A stretch of 64,000 nt of DNA from Exaiptasia diaphana (GCF_001417965.1 NW_018384631.1:268649-332648), one strand, 5' to 3'; counted from the stretch's first letter, positions 22,635-38,500 are shown. Translations and numbers: made by a program. Notes: generated by a model not told the origin, from the sequence alone.

Positions 22635-23527
22635 TTATTCTACATTTAGGGTCAAAGTCCTGAATGATTTTCCGATTCGATTTTTTGCTTCACAAACGTA
22701 CGCTCCACTGTCTTCTGCAGTTAGACCGTAGATATTGAGAGATCGTACATCACCATGTGATCGGGTGTCTCGTCGAGAGCTGTCATAGATCATTGTGCCA
22801 TGTTTGTACCAAGTGACGTCGGGCTTTGGATTAGCTTTGACTGTGAATGAAAATGTTAGATTTTCTCCTTCCTTAGCAACTTTGAAGATTTCTTGCTCTT
22901 CTTCGACAAATTGAGGTGGATATTGCTTCTCCTTCACGTTCAGACTGACAATGGACGTTGTTTCACCGCACTCGTTGGTGGCAACGCATTCGTAAAGTCC
23001 ACTGTCATCGGGATGAACATCGTAAATGACGAGTGAGTGAAGACCAGTTTTTTCTCCTTTGAATTCTTGATATTTTGCGCACTCAACAATCTTTCGTGTT
23101 CCTTGGTACCAGGCCACTTGCGGCTTAGGGAATCCCGTGACGAAGAAGTCGAATTGCACTTCGCTGGATTCAAACACTTCGACTTTCTTTAACCTCTCGC
23201 TGATTTCTGGTTTAGCAAATCCCTCGGTAACAGAGAGGCTAGCCAGAGACGTAGCCGAACCAAGGTCGTTTCTGATGACACACTTGAATCGCCCAATATC
23301 TTCCTGGGTGGTGTTTCTAATCAGCAGGATTACAACTCGTCCATCAAAGTAGGTAGAATATCGGTAATCTTTCGATATTAGAAGATCGTCTTTAAACCAC
23401 TGTACCATAGGCACGGGGACAGCACGTACTTCACCGACAAACCTCGTTGTATCGCCATCGATCATTTCCGTGGATAAGAGCTCGACAGTGAAACAAGGTT
23501 CAACCCACTGATCTTTCGAAGCTCGAA
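22635..23527 (-). CDS. E32: three Ig domains ending in a TAA stop codon
   Basis: Phase 1 entry, 297 codons including stop. [47 protein letters not shown]-type strand F (FKCVIRN). [60 protein letters not shown], turn RSHGD, YVCEAKN. The last codons are LTLNVE then TAA, exactly where sister exons have VEG plus a GT donor. No phase-1 donor precedes the stop. Either a true terminal exon or an alternative last exon that can be skipped because it is 1-1 symmetric up to this point. Confidence 0.9.
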
Positions 23528-26500
23528 CTGATTATAAATTGAATCAAATTTGTTAATTATTGCTTAAAATCATTGTTTTAAATTGAAACGAGTGATCGTG
23601 ATGACAAATCGCACAGAACAGTGATCATGATATCGGACAAACTTGAATGAAAGTTATGAAATTGGCACGTTACAGAAGTAAGTAGGACATGAAAATGATG
23701 CGGCAAAGAAAACTAATTTACACAAAGGATTGTACAGTGCACTGACGAAAACGTAGAATTTGATGTTATAAATATGCGAATCGACAATTGCGAATAAGTT
23801 GCTGATGACAATCTGAAAATGATGACAAAACGAATAGACGATGGTTGAGAGTGACCGCACATTATGTACCTTCGCCACTGGGAAACTGAATGACAAAAAA
23901 ACATGGTTATATGAACAATGTATTATGGTAAATAAGGCACCTGTGAGATAGTTATCTACCAGGACTATCGTACCTGCTATTCGTACATCGTATAATTTGG
24001 TTGCTTTTCCAAGGCTGTTGGTAGCCTCACATTTGTAGAGACCTGAATCTCCTACAGAACCATTTTTGATAACTAGGAAATAGACATCGCCAACTGACTG
24101 CATTTCGTATTGGTTTGTGTCAGACAATTCTTGATCGTCCTTGTACCATCTGATAGTCGGCTTTGGTCTTCCTTTGACAACGGAAACAATTTCGACGCGA
24201 TAGCCTTCTGAAGCAACTACAGGTTCTGTTCCTTCTCCGTCAATGAAATATGGTGCGCACTGTCTCGCTTCTTGACTGACTTCAAGATACCCCAAAAACG
24301 TGGTCTTTCCAGCGTTGTTTGATGCGACGCATTTATAGGTCCCAACATCATCCAGTCGCACATTTGATATCACTAGGGAATGTACACCGTTAGACTTAGA
24401 CACAGAATACCGACCCCTAGTCGACAGCCTTAAGTTGTCTCTGAACCATACAACATTATCGGGCAACGCATTGTCTTTGAATTCGACATCAAATCGTGCA
24501 TCTTCTCCAACCGTTACTACAAGCTCTTTCATTTTTTCCAACATCACTGGTCTTGAAAGCTTTGGGTTCACGGTTAAGTTCGCTTTACTTTCTGATTGTC
24601 CAAGTTCATTTCTTACTACACATGTGAAGCTTCCTGAATCATCCAAACGTGCAGCTTGGATGACCAGAAGATGAACACCTCCGATGGATTCTGTTCCTAC
24701 ACGACGTGATAACTGCAATGGCTGACCATCTTTAAACCACTCAGCTTTTGGTCTTGGTTTACCAGAACTTCTACAAATAAGCATGACGTCATCACTTTCT
24801 GTAACTGCCAGCGACAACAGATGGGACCGAATTGATGGTGCTTCGGCATTTGGCTTGGACTCTAACATAAACATAATTAAAACATCAGTGTTTGTCGTAA
24901 CATAAGAAAAAGTAGACAAAAATTGTTAACCATTCTAATAAATTACCATCAATTTTGACGTCGAAGGTTTTGGACAAGGAGCCAAGAGGATTTTTTACTT
25001 CGCACTTATACATTCCAGTGTGTTGTAATTCAGAAGACGGGATTAGCAGGTGTTGACTGTCCTCGCGAGACTTGAGTCTGATCTTGACGGAATCTCTAAG
25101 TCGTTCATCATCTTTGTACCACGTGACTTTTGGCGTAGGATAAGCTCTGACTGGCAGAATTAAATTAAGCTCATCGCCTTCTGAAATGTTTATTTGACCT
25201 TGATCTACATCATACGGCGAATATGGAGCACATTGTCTTTCTCTGATAGTTAATTCTGTTCGGCAAGTAGAATGCCCTACTTGATTGCTGGCTTCACACT
25301 TATATGATCCTTCGTCGTCTTTGTCCAGGTTCTTTATGACTAGTACATGCGAAGTGTTGTCTGGTGATTTTGTGATTTCGTATCGATCTCCAGGGTAAAT
25401 TTTAATGGAACCTTTGTACCAATCAACTCGAGGTTTGGGGAAACCTTTGACTCGAGTTTCAAAGCTAACTTCAGAACCTTTTAAACCTTCTGTATTGGGG
25501 CTTATCTTTTCAATGAAATGCGGTTTGGATGTCTCTGTTGAACCATCCACTTCAGATGCGGCATCTAGTATAAACAAAAATTGACACAATAAATTTTTTG
25601 TATTCGTAATTAAGTGGAATCTATTTTCACGGATCCAAAAACTTTTTAATTTAAATGTAGTTTTCGATATTACCTTTCACTTGAACATCAAATGATCTGG
25701 AAGAAGTTCCATCATCCGTCACAGCTTCGCACTTATAGAGTCCACTGTCATCAAAGGTGAGAGATGGTATTACCAAGTAATGCTTATCCCCGCGCGATCG
25801 AATATTTATTCTCTCTGTGTCCTCAATTCTTATTCCGTCCTTGTACCAAGTAATCTCAGGTTCGCCTTCAGCAATGAAGTCGAGGTTCAAATCGTCACCA
25901 ACATAAAGTTGAAGAGGGCGCTGTTGAGCCTCATCACTGACGTCTAGAACAGAGGCTTTGCTTTTAACATCAAGATCAACTGTAGACGTAGCTTCACCAG
26001 CTATGTTTTTGGCCACACATCTGTATGAACCAGTGTCGTTTTCCTGTACGTCGCTGATGATAAGAGAGTAAAGCCCTTCATCTGGCATCTGAGAAACCTG
26101 AAATCTTCCTTGAGTATGTATCCTTGTGTTGTTTCTGTACCACTCCACTTCAGGGTAAGGATAACACAAGAAACGGACGTCTAAATGTACTTTCCAACCC
26201 TCCTTCGCTTTGACATTCCTCACTTTCTGAGCTGCCATTGGCTTTGTAACTTGCTGTGCTGCACCTGCACCACTTCCTGTAAATAAACCAAGCATAAAAC
26301 ATTTGTAAAGTAACTCTATATTAAGAATTAAAGTAACTATTTCACATACCTTTTAACTTCAGAATGCAGCTTCTGATTGCAGTTCCTATGCGACTACGTG
26401 CTTCACACAGGTATGTACCTGCATCCTCCTCAGTAAGTCCAAAGACATTGACATACTGGAGGTCACCACGTGATCTAATGTCAACTCGAGTTGTATCGTA

Positions 26501-29500
26501 AAGGAGAATGCCATCTTTGTACCATACAACATCCGGCCTGGGATTTCCACGCAAGTTAAAACGTATATTCGCAAATCCTCCTATTCTGCCAGATTTGGTC
26601 CACTCGCCTTCTTCCTCAGCAAATTCTGGACCAAACAATCTTTCCTTGACAGTTAAGTCTAGGATTGATCCTGATTGGCCTATTTCATTACTGGCAATGC
26701 ACTTGTAAGGGCCTGTGTCTGACAATCGCAGGTCACTTATTATTAGAGTGTAGATGTCACCTCTGACGCCGCTTTGATATCGATCGCTGTCAGTAAGTTT
26801 TCTAGATCCCTGATACCAGTCAACTGTGGGCTTTGGAGAACCCACCACTTGAACAACCAGTCGAGCTTCGCCGCCTTCAAAAGCATCTACTTCTTTCATC
26901 TTGACAATTATTTCAGGGACGTTTGCCTTTCTTTCAACGACAAGTGAGGCGCTTGTAAACGCTGATCCAGCATCACTTGTTATGGTACATTTATAATGAC
27001 CTCTGTCATTGTAGACAGTGTTATGTAAAACTAACATAGCAACTTTGCCATCAAAATATGTTGTAACTCGGTCATCAGTTTCGACAGGTAAGTCGTCCTT
27101 GTACCATTGAACTTTTGGGATTGGAGCTCCACTGATATTCAATGTAAACTTTGTTTCCTTGCCTTCAATGACCTCCAGTGGTCTTAGTCTCGTAGCAAAC
27201 GATGGTGCTTCCCATTTGTCTACTGATAGAGGACCTGCCAATAAAATATTACATTACAATTAAATATATTTTTTTAATATCTATTATTTGAATGATACAA
27301 TGATGTTAAAACTAAGACTAGCTTTTTGTTAGATTACCTTGAACTATTAAATCAAAGAGTCGATAAGACGAGCCAATGGTGTTGTGTGCTTCACATTTAT
27401 AATCACCAGCATCTCTGGCGTTAGCTCTGTATATGACCAGAGAGTGTGTATCTCCATGAGATCTGATCCCCATTCTCTTGGAATCATACATGAGTTTCCC
27501 ACCCTTATACCACGTTGTATCTGGTTTAGGATATCCACGAACTGTTACCATCATATTTGCCTCTTCTCCTTCCTGGACAATGACTGGTTTTGGAGACTCT
27601 TCTTCGTCAAATTGAGGAGCAAATTCTCTTTTAATGATGTCTAACATTGCGCGTGATGAGGACTTACCAACGTCATTGATCGCCACACATTTGTAGGATA
27701 GGGCATCGTTAAAGTTGACGTTGTTAATAGTCAAACAGTATCGTCCTTCCTCGTCCAGTGACATAAAGTGATACTTGGGGCTTTCTGTTATGCGCACAGA
27801 ACCCTTATACCATTCTACTCTCGGTAAAGGATGCGCTTTGATTAAAGCAACAAAACGTGCTTGCTCTCCTTCAACGGTCTGCACATCGACCAGTTTACGT
27901 CTCCACCTTGGCAAGGTGTTCATAACATTTATGATCAGCCTCGCTGTACTAGATTCACGACCAGCGTCATTTGTTGCAATGCAAGTGTAGTTGCCTTCGT
28001 CTTCAATCTCTGCCCCCATAATTGTTAAAGTACAGATATCTCCGTCGTAAGTTACTCTCATGCGCTTATCAAAGGTAAGCGGTTTATCATCTTTCAACCA
28101 CGAAATTGCTGGTTTTGGTTTGCCAGAAACATTGCATGTTATTCTGACCATATCAGATTCCATAACAGAGAGTGGACTTAACTCACTTGTAAACACTGGT
28201 TTGTTGGCATCAGGAGCTGAAAAAAAAGAATGAAGTGATGAACACCTTTTTCTGAATGTGACAAACGTCTTGCAATTAGACGTATATTTAATATATAATT
28301 TATTGTAAGTACCTTTAAATTTAAAGTCAAATGTTCTGTAAGCTGTACCAAGTGGACTTCTTGCCTCGCATTTGTAAGTCCCTGAGTCCTCAGGTTTAGC
28401 GTCTCGAATTGCAAGGTGGTGCAAATTATCTCGTGATCTAATGTCAATCCTTTTAGTGTCAAAAAGTGGTACATCTGCTTTGTACCAGGTCACAAACGGT
28501 GGTGGAGTTCCAACAATGGTAAATGTTTTCCCGATTTCTTGACCCTTTTTGAAAGGAATTACTCCTTCTTGATCGACTTCGTCATCTACAAATCTAGGCG
28601 CAAGCTCTTTTTCCTTCACTTGTAAGTCACATCGGATCGGGATTTCGTGTCCTTGGGATCGCACGATACATTTATAGATCCCTCCGTCCTTTTTTGTGAC
28701 ATTATTGATTACTAATGAATAAGTGCCATCGACCTCGTTGTACGAGAATTCATGAGGCCACTTGTTTTCAACTCTGTTCTTCCCTTTATACCACTCGACC
28801 TCTGGGTTCACAAAGTTTCTGAGAGACAGGTCTATATAGCCTTTCCCGCCTTCAATAGCAGGGAAAATGAGCGTATCTGTGAAACCTACTCTAGAGATTT
28901 CATACACGGATGGCTTCGTATCATCTGTAAAAGTAAACGCCCATTAACAACTGAATCTGATGTAACAAAAGTTGAATACCGTTGTGCAATGATGCTTTTT
29001 AACAATAAAATTAACCGTACATACCCCGTATCTTTAACGTACAGCTTCTGAAACTGCTTCCCAGTCGACTTTGCGCGAAGCAGACATACGTCCCAGTATC
29101 CTCTGAAGACACATCAAAAACATTAAGGTACTGGATATCGCCGCGTGATCTCATATCCATGTGTGTTGTGTCATAGAGCAGCTTCCCATCTCTGTACCAT
29201 GTGACAAATGGCCTTGGATTTCCTCTCAATGTAAATGTGATATTTACAAAGCCGCCTTTTCTGACTATCTTTGACCATTCGCCGTCTTCTTCTAAAAACT
29301 CTGGAGCAAATAGCCTCTCCTTCACAGTCAGGTCCAAAAGTGCTATTGCCCGCCCGAATTTGTTGGACGCAATGCACTTGTACAATCCACAGTCGTCCAT
29401 TTTAAGGTCTGACACAATCAAAGAATATGAAAGAGATTCAGGGTCAGATATGATTTTGAATCTATCGCCATCAGTGATTGGCTCGCTGGCACGTGACCAT

Positions 29501-32500
29501 TCCAAATCTGGCGCCGGATCTCCTCTTATTCTAAGATCAAATCTTGCATCACTTCCTTCTAGAGCAACGATTCCGGTCGGTCTTTCAATGATCTCCGGAC
29601 CTGCTGTCTTGAGATTGACAGTTAATTTAGCAGAGGACGATGCTGATCCACATTCATTCTTTAGAACACATTTGTATATAGCGGTATCTGCAAGTTTGGT
29701 TTCCAAAAATATCAGTCTGCAATTACGTCCATCATATTCTGTTTTAGTGAAACGACTTGGCTTCAGTGGCTCGTTGTCTTTAAACCACTCGACGGTTGGC
29801 TTAGGGGCAGCGCTCACTCTACAACTCAGCATTGCTGAATCGGTTTCTTCAACTTCAACAGGTATCAAGTTAGATAAAAATATTGGCGCCTCCCATTTTT
29901 CTTTAGGAACTGAAAAACAAGAAATAACATTAGCGCATGATACTATGAGGGAGAATACTAGACAAGTGCGCACGGACGAACACTAACCTTTAACACGCAG
30001 GTCAAATATTCTAGAAGCTTTCCCGAGTCTATTACTGGCTTCAACCTTGTAAACGCCAGCATCTTCTGTTTTAATACCGTAAATTGTAATATGACTCGAA
30101 TCTCCTCGTGATCTAACATCGACTCTTCGTGAGTCATGTACTATATTGCCATTCTTGAACCAAGTGACGGTGGGTGGTGGGTTACCTCGTACAGTAACAC
30201 GCATACTGGTATCACTTCCATCAAAGGCAGCCATTGGTTCAGGTTCATCACCTAAAAATTCTGGAGGGTACTTGATATCGTTAACATCAAGTTCAGCTTT
30301 AGCCGTTACTTTGCCCATTTCGTTGGAAGCAACACAACGATAAAGTCCAACGTCATCCACGCGAGCATCTTTAATTATCAAGGTGTATGTGTTACCGTCT
30401 TGAGATAGATGATATCTGCCTCCTCTATGCCCATGTATTATTTTAGTGGTTTCTTTATACCACTTTATGTCAGGCTGCGGAAACCCAGAGAACCGTACTT
30501 CAAATCGAGCTTGTTCTCCTTCATAGATAGATACGTCATCCATTGGCTTTTCTACCTTGGGTTTCACGGACTGCTTGGATATAAGAAGTTCCGCTTTGCT
30601 TGAAGCTGAGCCATTTTCATTGGTAACCACACATTTGTACTCGCCTGTATCACCAATATCTGCGTTAGAAATGTTGAGATATCCATTTCTTCCATCAAAT
30701 TGTGCCGTAAAACGATCGGTCATGTCTAGCGGCTTTTCATTTTTGAACCACCTTGCAGTTGGATCTGGAGTACCTGCAACTTTACAGGCAAAGCCAATAG
30801 TTTCTCCTACTACACCATACAAAGGTCTAAGCCCACTTATGAAAGTAGGAGCTCTTTTTGGCACTGAAAAAAAATTAGAAAGAAATATTGTTAACGTTTA
30901 CGTTGAGAAAACAAACAATATCTAGACGAAAAGTTACAAAATATACTAAAGAAAAATTAAGGAAACAAACCTTCTACTTTCACATCAAGGCAACAAGATG
31001 CCGTCCCTAGATCGTTCGTTGCCTGACATCGGTACGATCCTGCGTCATCCAAAGAGGTCTTATAAATAACAATGCTGTAAATGTCACCTCTTGATCTAAA
31101 ATCAATATTTCGTGGTGAAATAAGCTTAACGCCGTCTTTGTACCATGTAACCACAGGCTTTGGGTGACCTCTTATTGTAAAGCTGACATTGACCTCACGG
31201 TTCTCTGACGTTACAACACTCTTATCGTGATCTTCAAATACTGGAGCAAACTCCTTGTCAGTGACGGTAACTTCCCCACGTGTGGTGACTCTACCAGCAG
31301 AATTGTACGCTACACACTTGTAGAAACCTTCGTCAGATTTTCTTAATTTCCTTATAACAAGGGTCAATGTTTGGGAATCACGTTCGTCTTGTGCAATCTC
31401 GTATTTCGCACCATCAAGGATTTTATCAAATCCACAAAACCACTCGACGCTGTCGAAGCCCTTTATCTTAGTTTGAAGGCGCACCTCACTACCCTCACAT
31501 CCCTCTACATCTGTTAGCTTCTCAATAATTTCTGGTCTAGTAATCTCTTTTATCACTGACACATCAGAAGAGCTTGAAGAAGAACCATTAAGATTTGTTG
31601 CAACTACTTTGTATGTTCCCTTGTCATCGTCTGATGCATCTCGTATCGTCAATGAAGCTTCTTTTCCATCAAAACGAATAAACGTTCTAGGGCCAGCCCT
31701 TAGGGAACGTCCGTTCTTAAACCATTCAAAGGATGGCTCTGGCTGGCCTAACACTCTACAAGTGAGTTTTATTTCTCCACCTTGGGGAACCTGAACTGGC
31801 GATCTCAAAAACGTCATAAACCTGGGTGCCAGGTCTTTTGGCGCAAATTCTGTGAATGCAATAATATACGGCTTATGTTTGGTAATGGTTTATTTTAACT
31901 AGTTGAGAATTTAATCATACCTTTAACTCTAATGTCGACAAATCTGTAATCTGTACCATGTTTATTTTTTGCTTCGCATCTATAGATTGCAGCATCATCC
32001 AAAGATGCTTTGTGAATGAGAAGAGAGTGGGTATCTCCGACTGGGCGCAATTCCACTCGTCGTGATCCCATAAACGTCCTATCATCTTTGTACCATGTGA
32101 CATCTGGTTTAGGTTTCCCTTCTACCTCCAGTGTCACCTGCAGCTTCCCATCTTCGTCGACTGTGAATGGCGCGTCATACTCGTCGCCCAAGAATTTTGG
32201 CGCAAACTGCTTTTCTTTAACGTTTAGGTCAGCTCGTGAAGTGATTTTTCCTGCATCATTTTTAGCAACACATTTGTATGGACCAGCATCATTACGCTCT
32301 ACATCAGAAATGCATAACGAGTATAATTCTCCTTCCTCTTCAATACGGAATCTCTTTGTATTTATGATTTTTCTTGTGCCTTGGTACCATTCAACGTCTG
32401 CTGAAGGAGTACTTGAGAGTCTTATTTCGAATCTAGCGCTATCCTTTTCAAAGACTTCTATATCCTTAAGAGGATCTAGGATCTCTGGTTTATCGGACCT

Positions 32501-35500
32501 TCGCCGGACATTAAGATTGGCACTTGAGGACTGCTTGCCAAGATCATTACTTGCGACGCATTTGTAAGTTCCCCTGTCGTCCAATGTCAGATCTTTAAAC
32601 GTCAGTGAGCATGTTTCACCATCATAACTCTCAACAACGTTTCTTGTGGGTCTTAGCTTAAGCCCATCTTTGTACCATTCGATCGTTGGTTCAGGTTTAC
32701 CACTAACGTAGGCAATAAGCTTATGTCTATCTCCTACAAAACAATCAGCTGACTCTAGCTCACCAGTGAATCTTGGAGCACGTCCTATTGGCTTGGCAGC
32801 TGTAAGAGAATAATGAGTATAAATTGCATATAATGCTAAATTATAAATGTCAATCAAAAGATGATACTAACATTTCACTTCGATGGCACATCGTCTATTG
32901 CTTGAGCCAAGTTTATTAATAGCTTCGCATTTGTATTTACCATCGTCATCCGGGGAGGCTCTGTGCAAGATCAAGTAACATGTTTCCCCGCTCTGTCTGA
33001 GCTCTAAATTTCTGCTGCTTCGAACTACTTTATTGTCTTTATACCAAATAATTTCGGGTTTAGGATTACCCTTTACCCTGAAAGACAAGTTTACTTCTTG
33101 GTTTTCATTTGGAGTAATGGACTTCACAATATCGTCCTCTTCGAACTCGGGAGCAAATAGTCGAGGCTTCACATCAAGTGTTGCTCGAGCAGAGACTTTG
33201 CCAGCCTCGTTCGACGCAACACACTTGTACAGTCCTGCATCGTCGAATTTCACATTTGTAACTACTAAAGAATTCAGTCCATCGTCGTCCTGAATCATAT
33301 AATACTTCTTACGGTCAGTTATTTTGTTAGCTCCATAGTACCACTCTATTTTGGGTTTGGGATGCCCTGCAAGTTTAATATCAAACTTTGCTTCATTTCC
33401 TTCAAAAGTCTCGACGTTGTTCATTTCTTCGATTATTTCAGGTTTAGTACTTTTTCTGTCGACAAACAAGTCGGCATTACTTGAAGCAGACCCAAGATCA
33501 TTCTTGACGACACACTTGTAATCCCCTTCATCGTCCAAAGCAACGTCTCTAATAAGCAACACAGCACTTCTACCGTCAAATGATGGTTTCAAGCGATCAC
33601 TAGTTTTTATAGGTTTATTATTTTTAAACCATTCGATGGTTGGTAGGGGAGAACCAGAGACTCTACAAGTCAGACGGTGGTCCTCGCCTTCTCTTGCTCT
33701 TGACGTCCTTAATTGACTTATAATCGATGGCACTTCATCAGGAGTCTTAGGTGCTGAATTGAAGAATAAAAGTATGTTAACACCAAGATCGATGACAAAT
33801 GCAAAACAATATTAGTGATTATTACCTTTTACGTGTACTTCAAATGTTTTGGTAGCTTTTCCCAGCTTATTCTTTGCTTCGCATTTGTAACTCCCTTGGT
33901 GGTCCTCTGTCGCTCTAAATATTTCTAGAACATTCACATCACCCCGAGATTTTAAATCTAACACTCTTGTCGGCGTGAGCTTCCTTTCATCTCTGTACCA
34001 CGAAATTTCAGGCTTTGGTTTTCCCCTTACTGTCAATTTGACAGACAGCTCTTTGTCTTCCGTGACGGTAAAAGGTCCGATGTCTCCCTCATCAAATTCA
34101 GGTGCAGTTTCTTTCTCTTTTACTGTTAACTCTGCGCGTTGAACAGCTTTACCTCCCTCGTTATTTGCCACGAATTTATACGTTCCCGAATCGTCAAGAT
34201 TGAGATCGCTTATCTTCAGTGTATAATACTGATCAGATTCCATCATACGGTACCGTCCACCGTCCGTGAGCTTGGATGCACCACGATACCATTCAACCTT
34301 TGCTTTGGGATGACTACTTAACTTCACCTTGAAAGATGAAGTTTCATTTTCGTACGCATTTACGTCGTCCATCTTTTCCAATACCACAGGCTTGTTAATC
34401 TTTACATTGACCTTCATGGCTGCACTTGATGAAGCCTTTCCAAAGTCATTGCTGACATTACAAGTGTACGTTCCGGAATCGTTAGGCTGCACTTCAGGAA
34501 ACGTTAGATTACATACTCTTCCATCGTAACTCGCTCTGCTTCGCCCATCACGAGGTAAAGGAGTATTATTTTTCAGCCACTCAATGTTAGGTTGAGGAAT
34601 GCCAGAAACCTTGCATGATAGAGTACATTCGTCACCTTCGGTAGCTTCAACTGGCCATAGCTTGCTAACAAAAACTGGAGGCTCTCCTTTAGGAACCGCT
34701 AGTTNAAAAAAAAGAAACGAATATCAATGTTACACTTATGTTCAGGGCTATATAAGATACAGTTACTGTCCAACAATTATGAGGAAAACAAACGCAGGAC
34801 GATATCAGACGATCTCAAAATGTTTTCTTGCGTTTGTTTTCTGATTAAAAGACCTAGTAAATACCTTTCACTTTGACGTCAAAGGTCTTATATGACGATC
34901 CTTTAACATTCGTTGCAACGCATTTGTATTCTCCCGAGTCTTCTGGTATCGCTTTTCTTATAGAGATATTGTGAGAACTTCCAACGGATCTCAAGTCAAG
35001 TCTATTGGTCTCATATAAACGCTTCCCATCTTTATACCACACGACNTCTGGTTTAGGGGCTCCTCTGATTTTAACCGTTTCTTCTAATTCTTCGCCCTCA
35101 TTTAAACGGACTGCCTTAAATGAATCGTCATCAATTTCAGGAGAAAATTGTTTCTCAGCAATTTCTAAATTCGCTCGAGATTCAGCCTTTCCTTCATCAT
35201 TGGATGCAAGACATTTATATAGACCCGCATCCACCTCATCGAGGTCTGTGATCACAAGAGTATAGGTATTTCCTGATTCTGTTAGCATGTGCTTTCTATC
35301 GTCTCTAAGTGGAATTGATCCACGGAACCACTCAACGTCAGGTTTAGGTTGCCCTTCAACTTTAACGACGAACGTTGCTTCATCTCCTTCAATACCTTTT
35401 GTATCTCTCAATTTTTCGATTATATTTGGCCTTAAAGCCTTTTTCTCAACTTTCAGACCTCCATGGCTCGACGACGTACCAAGACTGTTCCTAACAACGC

Positions 35501-38500
35501 ACTTGTACGTTCCTACATCGCTGGGGGATACATTCTTGAGCTGCAATGTTACAACTTGGCCATCAAAAGTAGGACTTATGCGGCTATCTGACACTAAAGG
35601 CTTGTCATCTTTAAACCACTCAATTGTTGGCTCAGGACGGGCGGAAACTTTACAAACTAATTTACAGTTTTCACCCTCTGTGGCTTTTGTTGGTCTCAAC
35701 TCTGTTATAAATGACGGAGCCTCTCCTTTGGGTTCTTAAAAACCAACAAAATATGATATAAATATGTTAACATTGCAAGAAAACATTCAATTACGTTTTC
35801 ATTAGAAATTACCTTTCACTTGTACTGCAAATGATATGATTGATGACCCAATCTTGTTTTTAGCTTCACACGTATATGTACCAGCATCGTCGGGGCTTGC
35901 CTTGCGAATGTAGAAGTTATGAGAATTACCATGAGTCGAAAAGTCTTGATTCCTTGACTCAAACAAACGCTGACCATCCTTAGACCAAATAATCTCAGCT
36001 TTGGGTTTGGCTATGATTTTACAGCTCACGTCGACAGGTTGCCCTTCCTTTACGAACTGGTCCATTATTTTTTCCTCAAATTGAGGAGCAAACTCTTTTT
36101 CCTTGACCTCTAGTTCTGCTCGAGTAGATACCTTACCAGCGTCGTTACTAGCAACGCATTTATATGATCCTGCATCACTGCGTTTAATATTCTTTACCAA
36201 AAGAGAATACACCTGACCGTCAGTTTCATCCATGATGTACTTATCGTCATCAGCAAGCTTTTTTGTCCCATGGAACCACTCACATTCAGGGGTAGGATAG
36301 CCAGTAACGTGAACAACGAATTGAGCCTCGTCTTCCTCACAAGCCTCAACATTTTTCATTTTATCTTTCATTTCTGGTTTTATACTTTTCTTTGATACGT
36401 TTACATCGGCAGTACTGGAAATAGTTCCAAAATCGTTGGAAACAAGGCATTTATAAGTCCCTTTGTCTTCCAATGCCAAATCACTGACTGTGAGGGTGCA
36501 CACTCCCCTATCGTATGATGTTCGTATTCGCCTGTCATGTTTTAAAGGCTCGTCGTCTTTTAACCACCTAATTGTAGGCATAGGCGTTCCTATGATTTTG
36601 CACGCGAGCTGCAGGTCATCCCCTTCTGTGGTATTTTCTGATTTAAGCTCCTTTGTGAATGACGGCTTTTCTCCTTTTGGTTTGGCAGCTATAGAAAATT
36701 AAACAAATGGAGAAAAAAAAATTAAATACTGAAATGTGTGTTCATAACTAGCTAAAATATGAAAATCACCTTCAACTACGACGTCGAATGATTTGGAAGA
36801 TGACCCTAAATCATTCCTTGCCTCACATCTATATGTACCAGCATCGTTTGGCTTTATACTTGGGATATTGAGATTAGAGGAACCTCCCCGAGAGGAAACA
36901 TTCACCTTCATTGAATCATGGAGACGGACACCATCTTTAAACCATAACACTTCTGGCTTTGGTTTTCCGTTTATTTTAAATTCAACCTTCAATTCGTCAT
37001 TTTCTTGAAGGGAAAGAGGTGACTCCACTTCCCCCTCAAACTCTGGTTCGAATTGCTTTTCTGCAACAAAGAGTTTCGAATGCACTTCCGTTTCGCCGGC
37101 CTCATTTCGAGCAACACATCTATAATAGCCTGCGTCGTCCATATTGACATCCTTAACGTTCAAAGCAAAGACGTCACCTGACTCTTCAATGGAAAACTTC
37201 TCGTCATCTTTTATTCTATGTTTTCGACGATACCAGTCAACTTCTGGAGCAGGATAACCTGATATTTTCACTTCAAACCGTGCGTCATCGCCCTCTGTTG
37301 TATTGACATCCTTCATTTTATCGATCACTTCTGGTCGACTCTTCTTCTTGTCAACTGAAACGTCTGCCGAGCAATCTACTGAACCAAACTCGTTGTCGAT
37401 CTTGCACTTATAGCTACCAGCATCATCAAGTGCAATTTTCTTGAAAGCTAAAGTGCTTGCCAACCCATCGAATGTTGTGGTTATACGATCATCTAATGGA
37501 ATTTCTTTGTCGTTCTTAAGCCATGTTATTGTAGGTTTGGGTTCCCCGGAAACTTTGCATACGAGCTTGAAGCTATCATCTTCAATTGCTGTTGCAGGAC
37601 GAAGCTTGCTTACAAACGACGGAGCTCTGCCTTCGGGCTTTACAGCTGAAAGCAAAGATAACAGCACATTAGACGAATACAAAACTTTGCGTTAAACGTT
37701 AAATTCGCTAAAAATTCAAAGAGTTATAAGCAGCTGAAAGACGAATTTCCAGATGAACACAACAATATTTACCTTCAACTATAACGTCAAATTTGCATGA
37801 TGATTTTCCAAGTTTGTTCTTAGCTTCACAAGTGTATGATCCAACATCGTCCTTGGAGGCCTTTGTTATATAAAGGCTGTGCGAGTCGCCGCGAGATGTA
37901 AGCATAACTTTCCTAGTGTCATAGAGTTTTTTCCCATCTTTGTACCATGTGACCTCTGCTATTGGTTTGGCTTTTACTTTACAAAATACTTCTATTTCCT
38001 CATTTTCTTTAACAACTTTATTTTCAATCTCTTCCACAAACTCTGGTTCAAATAGCTTTTCCTTAACTTTTAATTGTGCACGTGCAGTAACGCTCCCCAC
38101 TTCATTTGAAGCTACACATTTATACAACCCTGCATCGCTTGTTAGGAGATCACTGACCACTAAGGCGAAAGTCTGATCATCCGATCTTATCAACTTATGC
38201 TTCTCATCATCTTTCAGGGGTTTAGAGCCTTGAAACCATTCAATTTTGGGTGTTGGATAGCCGCTAAATTCCACATTGAATCGAGCTTCTCCTTCTTCTT
38301 CTGCCGTAGAATCCTCCATTTTTTCTGTTATTTCTGGTCTAGTCATTTTCTTGCTGATCATTACATCAGCGTCACCCTCGACAGAACCAAAGTCATTTGT
38401 AGCGACGCACTTATATTTACCCTCATCTTCTAAAGTCACATTTCTCAATTCCAGAGTACCAGCACCTCTATCATACGATGACACAACGCGTCCACTGTCC

